A stretch of DNA of 64,000 bases from Coenobita brevimanus (GCA_032717465.1 CM064632.1:27165201-27229200), one strand, 5' to 3'; shown: positions 10,090 to 21,561, numbered from the stretch's first letter. Notes: a model not told the origin generated them from the sequence alone. Translations and numbers: made by a program.

Positions 10090-10880
10090 GCCAACCAAAT
10101 TTCCTGCGGGTTTTTTTTTTTCAATATTCCTTAAATAGTGTATTAGATTATTTTTGGTATAAACAAACTGTTTCATTAATATACTCGTTACTGAAACCTC
10201 TAAGTTTGCATCACCAAAAATACTTCATTCCTGGAGTGCTCCCAAAAGTGGCTTATTCTTCCAGTATTATCAAAACTGGTTCATTTTTTATACAATATCT
10301 AGATAAATGGATAGACAGACAGATATAGATAAATAGATATAGGTATACATGTGTGTTTACAAACAATGGATTATAACAGGTACATCATTGTGGGTGGCAT
10401 TCCAAATACTAATTTAGTCCATTACTACAGTACATTCAGAGCTCCCTATTTCAGTACTACAAAAAACTGCATTTCTTTAGGACAAAGTTGGCTCATTTTT
10501 ACAACACCGGAAAACTCCTTCACTACTGAGATAAACCCCTGATTTTTTTTCTATTTCCAATACACTGTCAACGGCTTCAGCAGTGGAATAAACTCATTAC
10601 AGCTTCATATTTGCAATCCACCCAAAACTTTTACAACTTTGTGAAAAGAAAATGGCTTCCATTTTGCACTGCACTCGTGAGCTTAAGTTTTGTTGGGCAA
10701 ATCTGCGTTATCTTCTGCTATTTATACAGACCAGATACAATTTGGCAACATTCGTAACAGCTTCATTTACGTAATAATAAAATTTTTCATTTTTTGTATT
10801 ACCTAATAATTAGCTACTTAATTTCTGTAACATTATTACTGCTTCATTTTGCAACACCCAAAATGATTAGTTTTCGTTGT
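10090..10880. repeat. Strongly decayed tandem array
   Basis: Variants of CTTCATTTTGCAACACCCAA recur irregularly (for example around 10205, 10255, 10495, 10605, 10660, 10843). Spacing is uneven and the identity of the units is low. No gene. Confidence 0.45.
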
Positions 10881-10926
10881 CTCACAAAATTGCTTTATGT
10901 CCTGAAGCACACCCAGACCCACCCCC

Positions 10927-10929
<3 letters not shown>

Positions 10930-10963
<34 letters not shown>
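10930..10963. repeat. (TC)n microsatellite
   Basis: Pure TC followed by a G run. Confidence 0.9.
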
Positions 10964-10966
<3 letters not shown>

Positions 10967-11389
10967 AGGGGGGGGGGTAGCTTGAAAAATATCAGTGACG
11001 TCACCGTACTGAAGGAATTTCATGAGTTGATTCCCGGGCCAGTCATAATTCTTTTAGGCTAACCTTTTGATATCTACAAGTGAACAGGGATCGCGACTGT
11101 AAATCTGATGGCTGCGTATCGTAGCTTAGTGAAGAAGAGAACTTAGCAAGAACTGAATACCAGATTTGATTACCCTCGTACTGTCTACAGGGTTAATCTA
11201 ATTCTTTTCCTTTGAGGGAATGTGGAGGTGTGCAATACGTAGGGGGATTGATGTTCTTCAGGGAACGGGCTGTGTTGTCTATGCCCGAGTCGGACACACA
11301 AAAAACAAAACAATACTGAGACTGACTTCATGAACATGGTGAATTAGAATTCCTAGACTTTGTTATGTACAGAATTTTTCATCCCTTCT

Positions 11390-12200
11390 TAATCAACACA
11401 CTGCAGTCCTATCCACTCATACACTGATGACTCCACCCTTCACAGCAGTTACTTGAATCAGGAAATGCATCTGTGGCACACATGATTTCTGACTTGGCTA
11501 TCACTGTTTCTGACGAGGGGTAATGGAAACCTGGTAGATTTTCATGCACCAAAAACTCGATTCCTACACTTTCAAACCTTCAAAATCTTTCACAGTAACA
11601 TCTATTATTATACACCAATACACTACCCAGTCCTTGGTCATCTCACTGTTCTTGAGATTTCTTTTTATCGGAACCAATCAAGGAAAGATCTTATTACCCC
11701 ACTGCAAAATCTGCTTCCATGATGCTGGGTGTATAAGACCAACACCGTGATTTTCTTTATCCCTGTACACCTGTTTAGTCTGTACAAGGATATATTTACT
11801 CCTGTGTGGAACATACCTAGTGTGTGTGTGGGGGGGGGGGGGCTCATCACATACGGTACCACTTTTCTTTAAATGATAAAAAATCAAAAGCTTTTCATCT
11901 CATCCCTTATTGGCTCACTTCACCCTCTCTCACTCCGTTGCAGCTTTGCATCGTTATCCATCTACTAACGTTATTTCAATGGTCAACGCTTTCCTGAACG
12001 GTATACTTCCATCCTATTACACTGGATGCCCAGTACCCGTCGGGCAACACACTCTTATACCTCTTCAGTCTAACTCTCAAATGTAAGGGTTAAACGATAT
12101 TCTCTGGCCTGGAACTGTCTCGCTCAGTCGGTATTTCCCTCTGCCTATGAGCTTCAGTCTTTTAAATGCAATGTGTACAAGTATCTCTAAATGAGCTGAT
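11390..12200 (+). pseudogene. Fossil non-LTR reverse transcriptase
   Basis: Conserved RT pieces are readable across shifting frames. YTDDSTLH (the catalytic YxDD box) is near 11423. GNLVDFHAPKTRFL, the post-palm N-L-V-x-F-N-x-x-K-T-Q motif in altered form, is near 11527. A LYKDIFTPVW-like piece of the thumb lies near 11775. The C-terminal motif, written F/W-N-C-L-x-x-S-V-F-P-x-A-Y-x-L-x-x-F-K, is near 12110-12170. Stops and indels separate the pieces, so it is dead. The motif set fits CR1/Jockey-type LINEs. A second copy of only the C-terminal motif lies 650 bp downstream (12760-12885). Confidence 0.6.
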
Positions 12201-12341
12201 CTTGAATTTGGTTCTGTTCTGCTCAGTTTTTCCAGGAAGAAAAGAACAAAAACAGGCTTCTAACCAATGGTTTTTCTAATTTGTATTAGAAAAGTCCCAC
12301 TCACACCATTCTCAGTAAAGTCTCACAGAATTAAGACCATC

Positions 12342-12346
<5 letters not shown>

Positions 12347-12399
<53 letters not shown>
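12347..12399. repeat. (TC)n microsatellite
   Basis: Pure TC, followed by C/T-rich sequence and then repeated TTACTTCcCcAtAcA variants up to about 12730. Confidence 0.95.
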
Positions 12400-12403
<4 letters not shown>

Positions 12404-12759
12404 TTTGCTTATCCTTTCTCTCCCTCCCCTCCCTCTCGTTATTTCCCTCTCTAACATCACACCCATTTGCCCACTAAACTCACTCCTGTTTTCTTTTCAT
12501 TTTCCTTCCCCTCACAGTTACTTCCCCATGTCAATATTTCCCCATGCTTTTTCTGGTAATCTCCCACACAGTTACTTCTTCATATAGTTACTTATGCAAT
12601 TATTTCCCCATACACTTATCAATACAGTTACACACAGCTACTTCTCTTCACTGTTACTTTCCCATACACTTACTTCATACAAGTGTATTTCTACACATTT
12701 ACATCCACATACAGTTCCTTTCACAGCTACAAAAAGACTTACAAATACACAGAAATTTA

Positions 12760-12885
12760 TCAATCTGAACGCAACAGGTCAACTCTGGAACTGTCTCCCT
12801 CTGTCTGTATTTCCTACTGCCTATGATCTCCAGCCTTTCAAACGCAGTGTGTCCAGGCAACTGAAAATGAACGGATCATGAATCT
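12760..12885 (+). pseudogene. LINE RT C-terminal end, second copy
   Basis: An open segment ending at 12881 contains QLWNCLPLSVFPTAYDLQPF followed by KRSVSRQL. This is the extreme C-terminus of CR1/Jockey-type RT polyproteins. It matches the end of the fossil RT at 11390-12200. No palm region is attached, so it is 5'-truncated. Confidence 0.65.
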
Positions 12886-12905
12886 GGCTCTGTTACATAT
12901 ACCTG

Positions 12906-12908
<3 letters not shown>

Positions 12909-12965
<57 letters not shown>
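12909..12965. repeat. (AT)n microsatellite
   Basis: Pure AT, then a T run. Confidence 0.95.
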
Positions 12966-12980
<15 letters not shown>

Positions 12981-13035
12981 GAGGGAACAATTTGCGGGCT
13001 TCTGGCCTTTGGTTCCTTCATACTTGCATAAAAAT
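12981..13035 (+). repeat. Dispersed ~55-bp repeat (LINE 3'-end candidate), copy 1
   Basis: GAGGGAACAATTTGCGGGCT then TCTGGCCTTTGGTTCCTTC. The reverse complement of the same block is at 17021-17080. It sits just downstream of a LINE C-terminus and may be its 3' UTR. Confidence 0.6.
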
Positions 13036-13199
13036 AAAAGTAGACTTTTCTCCCACTTTATTTCTCGATCTTCTTTTCCGTCTTCCCTTTCCATCTCTTA
13101 ACTACAATCCATGTTGTCAAGACGCCAATCAACAAATATTTCACTCCTGTATTTCCGTTTCCACAGCTACCTTTGGCGGGGATTTTGGCGAGTGCACGA

Positions 13200-13440
13200 T
13201 CCATTAACATTATTAGAAGAGTTACCAAGGAATCCTTGGCGAGTTCCATACCTTCACAATGAAGCTTATCATGCTGGGATTTTTTTTTTTTTCTGAGACA
13301 CAAATAAATCAATTGTGGATACCACAGAATATTATTGGGACAGTTATTATGGAATCCTTTATGAGTTCCGCTATTCCCAGGTGAAGCTTACCATTTTGGC
13401 CAACGCTCCAGCCATTAACAGGGGCACTGGTAGATCTTAT
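13200..13440. repeat. Degenerate ~120-bp repeat pair
   Basis: Two similar stretches, GTTACCAAGGAATCCTTGGC... and GTTATTATGGAATCCTTTAT..., are each followed by GAAGCTTAYCAT. A third partial copy lies at 13650-13715. Confidence 0.5.
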
Positions 13441-13450
13441 TCCTTTTACT

Positions 13451-13635
13451 CAAACTTGGCCTAAAATTCCCATCTCTCTATCTTGAATGCTGCATTGTAA
13501 GAATAGACTGACGCTAGATTATGATGCTAGTCACAATGAAGTGCTATGGAAAGTACGCAGGGCGGACGCATCGTGTCTCTGCCACAGGACCACGTGAAAT
13601 AAGCTGCAACAGTACGAAAATCTGGGCCAAGTTAG
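13451..13635 (+). repeat. Dispersed repeat family R1, copy 4
   Basis: One of the better-preserved copies. It has CTTGGCCTAAAATTCCCATC, GACGCTAGATTATGATGCTA, GTCACAATGAAGTGCTATGG and CACGTGAAATAAGCTGCAAC. Confidence 0.7.
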
Positions 13636-13744
13636 AGCGAAAACAATACAGTTACCATGAATCCTCCCCACTGATGCTTACCATGCTAGTGTTTCTTTCA
13701 TTGATGCAAAACAACAGCAACAACAAGTGGAGGAGGAGGAGGAT

Positions 13745-13762
13745 ATAATAATAATAATAATG

Positions 13763-13797
<35 letters not shown>

Positions 13798-13800
13798 TAA
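13745..13800. repeat. (TAA)n microsatellite
   Basis: Nearly pure ATA/TAA triplets. Confidence 0.95.
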
Positions 13801-13904
13801 CTGGAATTCTGAAAAGTTCTGAAGCAATATACATTCAATGAACTCCACATTCCAGATGTAAATACTTTTATCACTGCTCACCCAATATTAGGGGAGTTTT
13901 GGTA

Positions 13905-14245
13905 TGATTCAGAATTTTTGTACAGATTTTGACCTGTGACCTTGAGATCAAGGTCAAGGTCGTTCATACTAAGCAATTCATGTTCACTCATGACCCACTA
14001 CATTTCCACCAAGTTTGGTCAAAATCGGCCAAATACTTTCCGATTCAGCTCTTTCAGGCATGACGCGGCCACTTTGATTTTCCTCTATAGCTATCTCAAA
14101 AAGTATTTGTTGGATCTCGGTACCAATACCCTGGTGCACTAGTACCGGTATATGTTGACGACTACATACTGGAACATTTCCAATGCAATCAATATAGAAG
14201 TTTTTGCTGTGCACGAAGACAAAAACTGAATAAATTACATAGTTC
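13905..14245. repeat. Dispersed repeat with GACCTTGA motif
   Basis: Contains TTGACCTGTGACCTTGAGAT, CAAGGTCAAGGTCGTTCAT and CACCAAGTTTGGTCAAAATC. This resembles repeats common in aquatic invertebrate genomes. A related but weaker stretch is at 20280-20400. Boundaries and class are unresolved. Confidence 0.4.
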
Positions 14246-15450
14246 GGGCTAGTGTGGCGCTAGTGCTACGAAAAAACGTCCTACAACTAAGATACATCAC
14301 TCCTGATAATTTCGAGTCTCAGTCTCGAACGGTCTTGGAATGCCAGCTTCTAGATCTTTCCCTTCCCCCAAAGAAAAAAAAAAAGCATCTACAATATCAA
14401 CAAGAACTAAGCAGAATGTGGAGTTAATAATAATAGCATCCGGAAGCCACCCTCAAGGCCAGCCTCCCATTTCTCGACAACATATAAGTCCTATAATCTA
14501 TTATCACGTTCTTTTATTATATTAAATCAGCAAAAACAATGTCTATTATATTTCCACTGCTACCCATGCAGCCGATTTACCAGTTTCCCTCAATTCACAG
14601 TAACTTGTATGGAAAAAGCCGCAAGTCTTTGGAATATACAAGGTCACATGATGAGGGTAACCTTAGGTTCACGTGACGTTTTTTTTTTTTTTTTTTTAAT
14701 GTGCTCGACTCTGGGCATAAGCTTCACAGCCTGCTCCCAAGGCCCAGTAGTCCTCCTACATATCATACACCACTACACGTCACCACTTCGGCGCTAACAC
14801 CCACCGTCTATATTGAATTCATGCTAGGGCTGTCTCATACAGGTATCTTATGTGTTGAGAGGACGGCTCAGTCGGCTAGTATGGGCGTGGTTGTGACAAT
14901 AAGAGTAGAAAATGCGTGAATGATGCAGGATGGACACTGATAACACTTGGCCGTCCCCACAACACAAGAGAAATCGCCCGGCGGAGTGGCAGTGGACCGT
15001 TATACATGGGCCACTCTGCATACATAAACTAACTCATATAAGCTTGGCCGATCAAATTTGAAAGGTAGCTATTTTTATTGTCATTTAACCGCTCTAACCC
15101 CGAACCGGAGCAAATTACTTATTTATTTACTTATTTATTACAAGACAAGTGTATTCAGCTTAACTCCTGGTCAGAGTGAGAGTCTGTGTAGTAAATAATA
15201 TAGCCGATTATGAGATGCAAAAAGTATTCTGGTCTTTATTCTCAGCCATAACAGTAATCGTGATACATTTTAGCCTTTTGGTATTCAAAGGTTTTCTTAA
15301 GGGCAGTAAAATCACCTGACGTCTGCCGGAAATAGAGAGTAAATTAGTAGTTGGCAGGTAAAGGTGTAAAGGTGATACCGGTATGTAATAGTGAAGGAGT
15401 CAACTGAGGTTCTGTGTAACACTTTAAGTTTGAAAATTTTAAACCAAGGT
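14246..15450. other. No gene seen
   Basis: Mixed-composition sequence with A and T runs at 14375 and 14680. Possible SINE-like pieces occur around 14855-15010, but no complete Pol III A/B box pair was found. Confidence 0.4.
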
Positions 15451-15469
15451 GGGTACATTTGTATACTGA

Positions 15470-15675
15470 TAGACCGATAGATAGACAGATAAGATACACA
15501 GATACCATACATACATATACAGATACAGATGTATGGATGGATGAATGGATAAACAGACAGTCACATGAATATAGACAGACAGATAGACAAACAAACATAG
15601 GAAACGAGGTAGACAGACAGACAGACAGACAGACAGATGGATAGACAGACAGACAGACAGATAGAGATAGACAGT
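15470..15675. repeat. Degenerate GATA/CAGA microsatellite
   Basis: Interrupted AGATA and ACAGAC units, purest at 15608-15665. Confidence 0.9.
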
Positions 15676-16018
15676 CTGACATGCAGATATATAATGACGT
15701 AATGGGCTAAAGGGGGATGCCTATACTGATCCCGTGGTCGCCCTCCTCATTTTCATCTTGCCATCTCTTAACAGTTTTATCCAGCTAAGAACAGACTTTC
15801 TAAACTGGAGGGGTTAGATATAACTTCAGTGAGTCCCTTCCATTCAACACGCCTTTCCTACCTTAAAAATTGGTTTGGTACCGTAGCTGGGAGAATAGGA
15901 AAAAAAAAAAATGTCAGCCAGGTTAACAACCGTACCTGCGATATCAGACCTTCAGGACATCAGGACTATAATTAATAACACCTGAATCATATGCATTTCA
16001 GTATGACGTCACTAAGAC
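15676..16018. other. No gene seen
   Basis: Unremarkable AT-rich sequence with an A run at 15900. Confidence 0.5.
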
Positions 16019-16222
16019 CCGAGTTCTCGTCAGTTAAGAAGCTCCCTAGCACCTCTTTCCAACTCATTATTTTGCTTATCACTCCTTGGCGTCCCCTTCT
16101 GTCACTTCACATCTAGTATCATTCTCTCCTCAAACATGGTAGCTACAAAAAGATATTTGCCAGCCGTATCCAAAACTAAATCGGTGAGGGACAGGTGCTA
16201 GGGAGCTTCTTAAGCCTCTCAA
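16019..16222 (+). mobile_element. MITE family M, copy 3
   Basis: A ~200-bp element. Its left terminal repeat AGTTAAGAAGCTCCCTAGCA is matched by the inverted GTGCTAGGGAGCTTCTTAAG on the right. The interior is diverged from copies 1 and 4, so the identity rests on the terminal repeats. Confidence 0.75.
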
Positions 16223-16327
16223 GCTGGCGCGTTGTCTGGTATTTCATTCCAGGCAAAGATTAGTTCATTCAGCAAAGTGAGTCACATGGGCCTGAGAATA
16301 CCAATAACCTTCTCAAGTTCGAAACAA

Positions 16328-16512
16328 CTCTGGCATTTTAGAAGCAATCCTAGTATTTTAGCAGAGAGCTCTGGTATTTTCATAGAAAAGTCCGGTATTT
16401 TAGTAGAAAACTGATATTTTAGTAGAAAACTGTTTTTTTAGTAGAAAAGTGGTGTTTTAACAGAAAAGTCTGGTATTTTAGTAGAAAAATCTGGTATTCT
16501 AGAAAAGTAATA
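16328..16512. repeat. ~21-bp minisatellite
   Basis: Eight to nine units of TCTGGTATTTTAGTAGAAAA with substitutions and small indels. Confidence 0.9.
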
Positions 16513-17020
16513 CCATACAGCCTAATCTCGTCATTTAAAATGAATACCTGGAATTGGCAAGAAAAATATACTGCTGACGTCACTGGAGTGAAGGAGTTGT
16601 TCGAAATAGCTATCAGTCTTTTTATTTTAGAATATTCCTCAACCAAAAAATATGGACTTGTGATGAAAATAACACATATAACAAATAACACCTGACAAAT
16701 AACATAACAAACAACATAATGCGTCCGTAGATGAAAAGGTTAATACTTGTGCTGTGAATAATATGAGAAGTAACAGGCAAACTCTGAATACCGGTACCCG
16801 GTAATAAGATATCCTGGCTTCCCACTGGCGTAGCTGAATAAAACTCTGGCGATGGTCTGAACAAAATACTAGATTTTCACGACCATCAGAATCCAAACTA
16901 AATCATCAAATATTATGAAAACCAGTCTGTTCACAATGATGTATTTTCCATAATTATCTGGCTTTTTAGGGGGAATTTTCTTTAATGACGACAAACTTTT
17001 CAAATATATATATATTTTTT
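16513..17020. other. No gene seen
   Basis: AT-rich. It holds one TGACGTCACTGGAGTGAAGG motif (16574-16597) and a minus-strand family B end motif (16822-16857). Confidence 0.4.
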
Positions 17021-17080
17021 TAATGCATGGAAGAAGGAACCAAAGGCCAGGAGCCTGCAAACTGTTCCCTCGAAGAAAAA
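17021..17080 (-). repeat. Dispersed ~55-bp repeat, copy 2
   Basis: Reverse complement of the 12981-13035 block (GAGGGAACAGTTTGCAGGCT, CCTGGCCTTTGGTTCCTTC). Confidence 0.6.
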
Positions 17081-17225
17081 ACAAGACAACAGTGTGAAAT
17101 ATAACCTTCATTTTGCCCTTCAGTACTTGGCTTCTCTTGTAAGGCATATAAAATGGCCTTGTTGTATCAAAAAAATTAGAGATGACGTCTTTGTGGTGAA
17201 GGTGTTAATATCCTCGCCCTGTAAG

Positions 17226-17453
17226 CCTAGGCTTGTATTTTCGTCGGGTAAGGAGGCTCCCAAGCATCTTTTCCCTGGCGATTTAATTTTGGATATGGCT
17301 GGTGGAGATTCTTTTGCAGGTTATATAATCAGGGTATGGCGATGTCTGAAGGATTTGTGTAACACAGAATAGGACGGAAATACATAATAAGCTAAATAAA
17401 TCGCTCAGGAAAAAGTATTAAGGAGCTTTGTTAACCGACAAGAATACGGATCT
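17226..17453 (+). mobile_element. MITE family M, copy 4
   Basis: A ~228-bp copy with ~50-bp terminal inverted repeats (TAGGCTTGTATTTTCGTCGG left, complement of TAGATCCGTATTCTTGTCGG right). The interior is alignable with copy 1 (GATTTGTGTAACAcaGAAtAGGAC). Its right end overlaps the target site duplication of the hAT element, so the hAT inserted into the MITE terminus. Confidence 0.8.
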
Positions 17454-17457
17454 AAAA

Positions 17458-17683
17458 TAGTGGTGTATCGGATATCCGCATCCGCAAATTATCCTCATTT
17501 TTTTAAAATCCGCATCTGCATCCATATTTACAATGCAAGTAACATCCACATCCGCAGTAATGGTAAATTTAACATCCACATCCGCATCTGCACTTTGAGA
17601 ATGAGGATATGAGGATATTACAAAACATATCAGTGCATAAAAATAGTTTTAAAATTATACATATATATATAAAATTAATTAAA

Positions 17684-17747
<64 letters not shown>

Positions 17748-18816
17748 ATTGATATTCTAAATATTATTATGAAAAAGAATATAGCTGTACAGCATTTACC
17801 GTAGTATTGGAAGTTATAGAATATAGAGTATCACTATAGCACTGTAGTCACAGTGTAGTGATGTTGGTGTGGCCGTGGCTTGATCCTAGATATTAGAGTA
17901 AATTGTTCTCTTCTTCTTACATCACTGAGCAAGTTCAATCGACAATTGCGGGCCTGTGTGATCAGCTAGGGAATGATGGAAATGAGCCAGCAAAAAAAAC
18001 GACTTAAAGGTGATAAGCCTACCAGCCATACACCAAGACCAAGTACAAGAGGAACACTATCAGATGCAGTGAATATAATATTCGCATCAAGCAGTGATGA
18101 TGAAAATGATGAGCCACCAGTTACAAGTTCAATGAAAGAAATAAAGAAGAATCACAAACAAAAGAGAATTATAGGAACAAATGAAGATACTCTGAAATGG
18201 TGGAGTGAAAACAGAAGAGACTACCCTGATTTAGTGAAACTAATACACACATATCTCTATTGTCCTCCAAGCAGCGTCCCCAGTGAACAACTATTCAGTG
18301 GTGCTGGATTAATGTATGGAGAAAAACGCAATAGCCTTCATGCAGATAGAGCAGAGAAACTTTTATTTTTGAAGAGTAATTTGCGTTTGTTGAAATTCAA
18401 ATACTGAACTAGTGTAAAATGTGAGGTTCAAGTGTTTCTGATAAGCTATACATAATATATATACTAACTTAAATTTAAGTTTGCACTTGTCTAAATTTAA
18501 TGTTAACTTTACCACTTTCCAAAGGGTGGAGGTTGGGGGGAGTAGTTGGTGGGATGCATGACGACTTGGGTCCACGTCCCGCATCCAGGTAACACATAAG
18601 TTTGCCTTATGTGGCTGAAAGTCGTCATTAACAATTTAAAATGCATAATCTTAAAAGATTTTTTTTTTTTAATCCGCATCCGCATCCGCGAGGATATAGT
18701 CATCAGACATCCGCATCCGTAAAAAATATTTTTGAATATCTGCATCCGCATCCGCAATTTTAGAAAGTATATCCGCATCCGCACATCCGCATTTTTAGAC
18801 ATCCGATACACCTCTA
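17458..18816 (+). mobile_element. hAT-superfamily DNA transposon, internally deleted (1359 bp)
   Basis: The ends are inverted: TAGTGGTGTATCGGATATCC on the left, and the complement of TAGAGGTGTATCGGATGTC on the right. The flanking octamers ATCTAAAA (17450-17457) and GTCTAAAA (18817-18824) form an 8-bp target site duplication with one mismatch, as expected for hAT. CGGATGCGGAT-type repeats crowd both subterminal regions, a common arrangement for transposase binding. The element keeps a transposase C-terminus but not the catalytic core. A (AT)n tract (17690-17743) occupies part of the interior. Confidence 0.88.
17973..18407 (+). pseudogene. hAT transposase remnant with C-terminal dimerisation domain
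   Basis: The frame is 144 codons long. Residues ~72-137 carry the hAT dimerisation (hATC) signature: DTLKWW, a YPxL motif at 84-87, then SSVPSEQLFSGAG (100-112) and RNSLHADRAEKLLFL (119-133). Intact hAT transposases are roughly 500-700 residues. The BED zinc finger, the RNase H-like core and the catalytic acidic residues are missing here, and residues 1-70 are low-complexity and acidic. The product could at most dimerise with a full transposase. It may be a spliced or fused leftover. No splice evidence was examined beyond the open frame. Confidence 0.8.
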
Positions 18817-18944
18817 GTCTAAAAGCGTAAGATGACCGAGCTAATAGAACCATTAAGACCCATTAGAAAAAAACACCGTAAACCCAATGACAACGGCCGT
18901 CCAAATAGGCAGTTAATGCAAGAGATAGTAACTCAGGCACAAGT

Positions 18945-19190
18945 TACAGGACGAAAAGGGAGAGGGGACGAAGAGGGAGAGGGGACGAGAAGGGAAAGGG
19001 GACGAAGAGGGAGAGGGTACGAGAAGGGAGAGGGGACGAGAAGGGAGAGGGGACGAGAAGGGCGAGGGGACGAAAAGAGAAGGGGGACGAGAAGGGAAAA
19101 GGGACGAGAAGGGAGAGGGGACGAAGAGGGAGGGGGGACGAGGAGGGAGAGGGAACGAGGGGGGAAAGGGGACGAGGAGGGAGAGGAAAC
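18945..19190. repeat. G-rich purine minisatellite
   Basis: Irregular units of GAGAGGGGACGAGAAGG on the plus strand, with quadruplex-forming potential. The open frames (Arg/Gly/Glu-rich on one strand, Pro/Ser-rich on the other) are composition artefacts. Confidence 0.9.
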
Positions 19191-19384
19191 TGACACTACA
19201 GCAATTTCCATGAGGAGGTGAATGAAAATGAGACAGACTTTCCAACACGTAAATTTAGATACATGCTTCTTTAATCCCATTCCACTTAAGTGTACTTAAT
19301 CTCCCACACACTTTTCCCCTCATATCTCCCATCTCCCTATCCTTCCGTCCTTCGCCCTTCACTGACTATTATTATTAGTATTAT

Positions 19385-19945
19385 TACCCGTCTCAGTCCC
19401 GGAGGGGCTCGGGGACGGGAACTGTTTTCATTCGGTTAGTGTCTGTCTGTCTTCTTGTCTGTGTTAAAAACTTCACGCGAAAACTACCCATGCGATCTGG
19501 TTTAAAATCATAGGTATGATGGGCTATGACCTTCTGATCACCTGATTAAATTTGGGGCCAAATTAGGCCAGGGTCCAGGCTGTAGGCCCAAAAAATGTAA
19601 AAAAAAAAAAAAAAGTAAAAAAAATTCTGCTTCCGCTCTACCTCCTTTCAAATTCGTTATATCGACATGAAACCAAAACCTAAAGGTGTATCTTTCAAAT
19701 CTGCATCCTATAACACGCCTCAATACATCAGGGAGTTCCCCCCCCCCCCAGTTAGCGGTAGCGTGGTCATGTCAGGTATGTCGGGCCTAAAATTTTAAAT
19801 GGGCATGAAATCATCAATTTTCACCAGATTTACTCCAAATTTGATACGTGACACCTTTGACCGGATATCCTGTTGTGTTAATACGTCAGCACTAAACTGA
19901 CTGCCGGGGACGGGTTTGCTGTGCCTGGGCACTGCTTCTTGTTTT
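19385..19945. repeat. Unclassified dispersed repeat
   Basis: Starts with GTCCCGGAGGGGCTCGGGGA and ends near GCCGGGGACGGGTTTGCTGT, sharing the direct motif CGGGGACGGG. The interior has TCACCAGATTTACTCCAAAT and an A run and C run. It resembles degraded retroelement-tail repeats. There is no coding capacity. Confidence 0.35.
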
Positions 19946-20611
19946 CTTGAGGAGATCTAAATTGCTGTCATTCGCATACCGTTTGTGCTACAGCCTTCAT
20001 TCTTTGGCATTTTATAGTACTGGTTGGCTGCCTCATCTTACCAAATATCTTGATCCGACCAGAACCTGGATAGGATCCAGCAAAAAATATGACCCTCAAG
20101 TTCAAGAACCACTAAAGTTAGAGGGCTGAAATGTTTACGGCATATACCTGGAACATGGCCAGAATGCATTGCTTAGTATCGTCCGGATCGAATCATTATT
20201 CTCTGAGATCGCCTGGGGTCAAAACCTGAAAGTTTTCTGGATATTCTGAATGTCACCTTACTTTCTATGATCGATTAGATTTAGAGACACCAAACTTGGT
20301 AGACTTATGGACTGTGAAGGCCAAAGGTGGCATGCACAAGATCAGTGACCTTGACCACAAGATCCCTTTATAGCTCGGCTTCTAACAGGCAATTGTCCAG
20401 CTTGGACAATTTTTAAGTTGGGTACCTTATACCTTAATTAACCCATTCACTAGAGATCAATCCTAATCCAAATAAAGGTGTCTGGAAGCAGCAAGACAAA
20501 GGTGGGGGCCGATATCACAAGAAGCTTAGCTACGGTGCTCATCTTAGTATCTTAGGCCTTTGAAACTGAGCAGGATTTTTCAACCAGTTATGAATACTAT
20601 GCCACTGTATC

Positions 20612-20646
20612 ATGCAGGTTACCACAGTTACTCCCACTATGTATTA
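20612..20646 (+). repeat. 35-bp exact repeat, copy 1
   Basis: Starts ATGCAGGTTACCACAGTTAC. The same 35 bp occur at 21836-21870 with unrelated flanks (there attached to a GAC/GAT microsatellite). Confidence 0.9.
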
Positions 20647-20689
20647 CCCTTGTTACTCCTTTCATCTACCAATCTACAAAGGATGTAGT

Positions 20690-20770
20690 TACACCTGAGT
20701 GGCGTGGTCCAGTTGCCCAAACCTGGATCTGAACCCCGGCAGTATTGGGGTGGCAACTTCGAAGCTAGCG
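20690..20770 (-). repeat. Possible tRNA-derived SINE piece
   Basis: On the minus strand GGGGTTCAGATCC resembles a Pol III B box (GGTTCRANTCC). Upstream GCTAGCTTCGAAG is only a poor A box. A (TAAA)n-like tract lies at the other side. Low confidence. Confidence 0.25.
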
Positions 20771-20904
20771 ACACCGAGTATAAAAATAAAATAATAAATA
20801 AATAAATAATGATGGGAGGAAGGAGTTAATAAAAGAATATTTTTTTCACGTTCATTAAATCCCATTATCCAATTTAGATATGGACCAAGAGGGGCAGTAA
20901 GCAG

Positions 20905-21115
20905 TCTCTCTGTGTGTCTGTGTTTCTGTCTGTATCTGTGTCTGTCCCTGTGTCTGCATATCTGTGTTTAAGTCTGAGTTATTGTGTATTTGTGTGTGTA
21001 CTTGCGTCAATGTCTGCCGATATCTGTCTTTGTACTTCCGTGTCTGTGCTTCTGTATCTGTGGCTGTCTATGTCTCTATACCTATCTCTGTGTTTCTGTC
21101 CAAGTGTCTATTATA
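20905..21115. repeat. TGTCTGTG-rich degenerate microsatellite
   Basis: Interrupted TGTGTCTGT units followed by (AC)n at 21122-21147. The open frames are low-complexity. Confidence 0.9.
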
Positions 21116-21307
21116 AACCATACACACACACACACACACACACACATACACTCTCACACCAGTACTCATAGTCAAAACTCTCCCTCTCTCCACGTATCTA
21201 TCTATATCTATCTATTTTTGTCTACCTGCCTCTCTCACACACTAATCGCAGTAATTTCAGCCCCAAAGATGCCTATTAGATGACTCACAGTGACAAGTGG
21301 AAATGTT

Positions 21308-21310
<3 letters not shown>

Positions 21311-21390
<80 letters not shown>

Positions 21391-21423
21391 GCATTCTTTC
21401 TCGAACTTTTCTGTCTGTGGGGA

Positions 21424-21484
<61 letters not shown>

Positions 21485-21521
21485 AGTCTGAATTCTTTAT
21501 TTTCTCGAACGTTTCTGTCTG

Positions 21522-21561
<40 letters not shown>
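21311..21561. repeat. Three (GA)n blocks separated by a repeated spacer
   Basis: GA tracts at about 21311-21388, 21427-21482 and 21523-21561. The spacers share TTTCTCGAACTTTTCTGTCT / TTTCTCGAACGTTTCTGTCT followed by GTGG, so the whole microsatellite-spacer unit was duplicated. Confidence 0.9.

Noticed and set aside
18832..19280. Arg/Gly/Glu-rich and Pro/Ser-rich open frames
   Set aside because: Composition of the G-rich minisatellite on the two strands.
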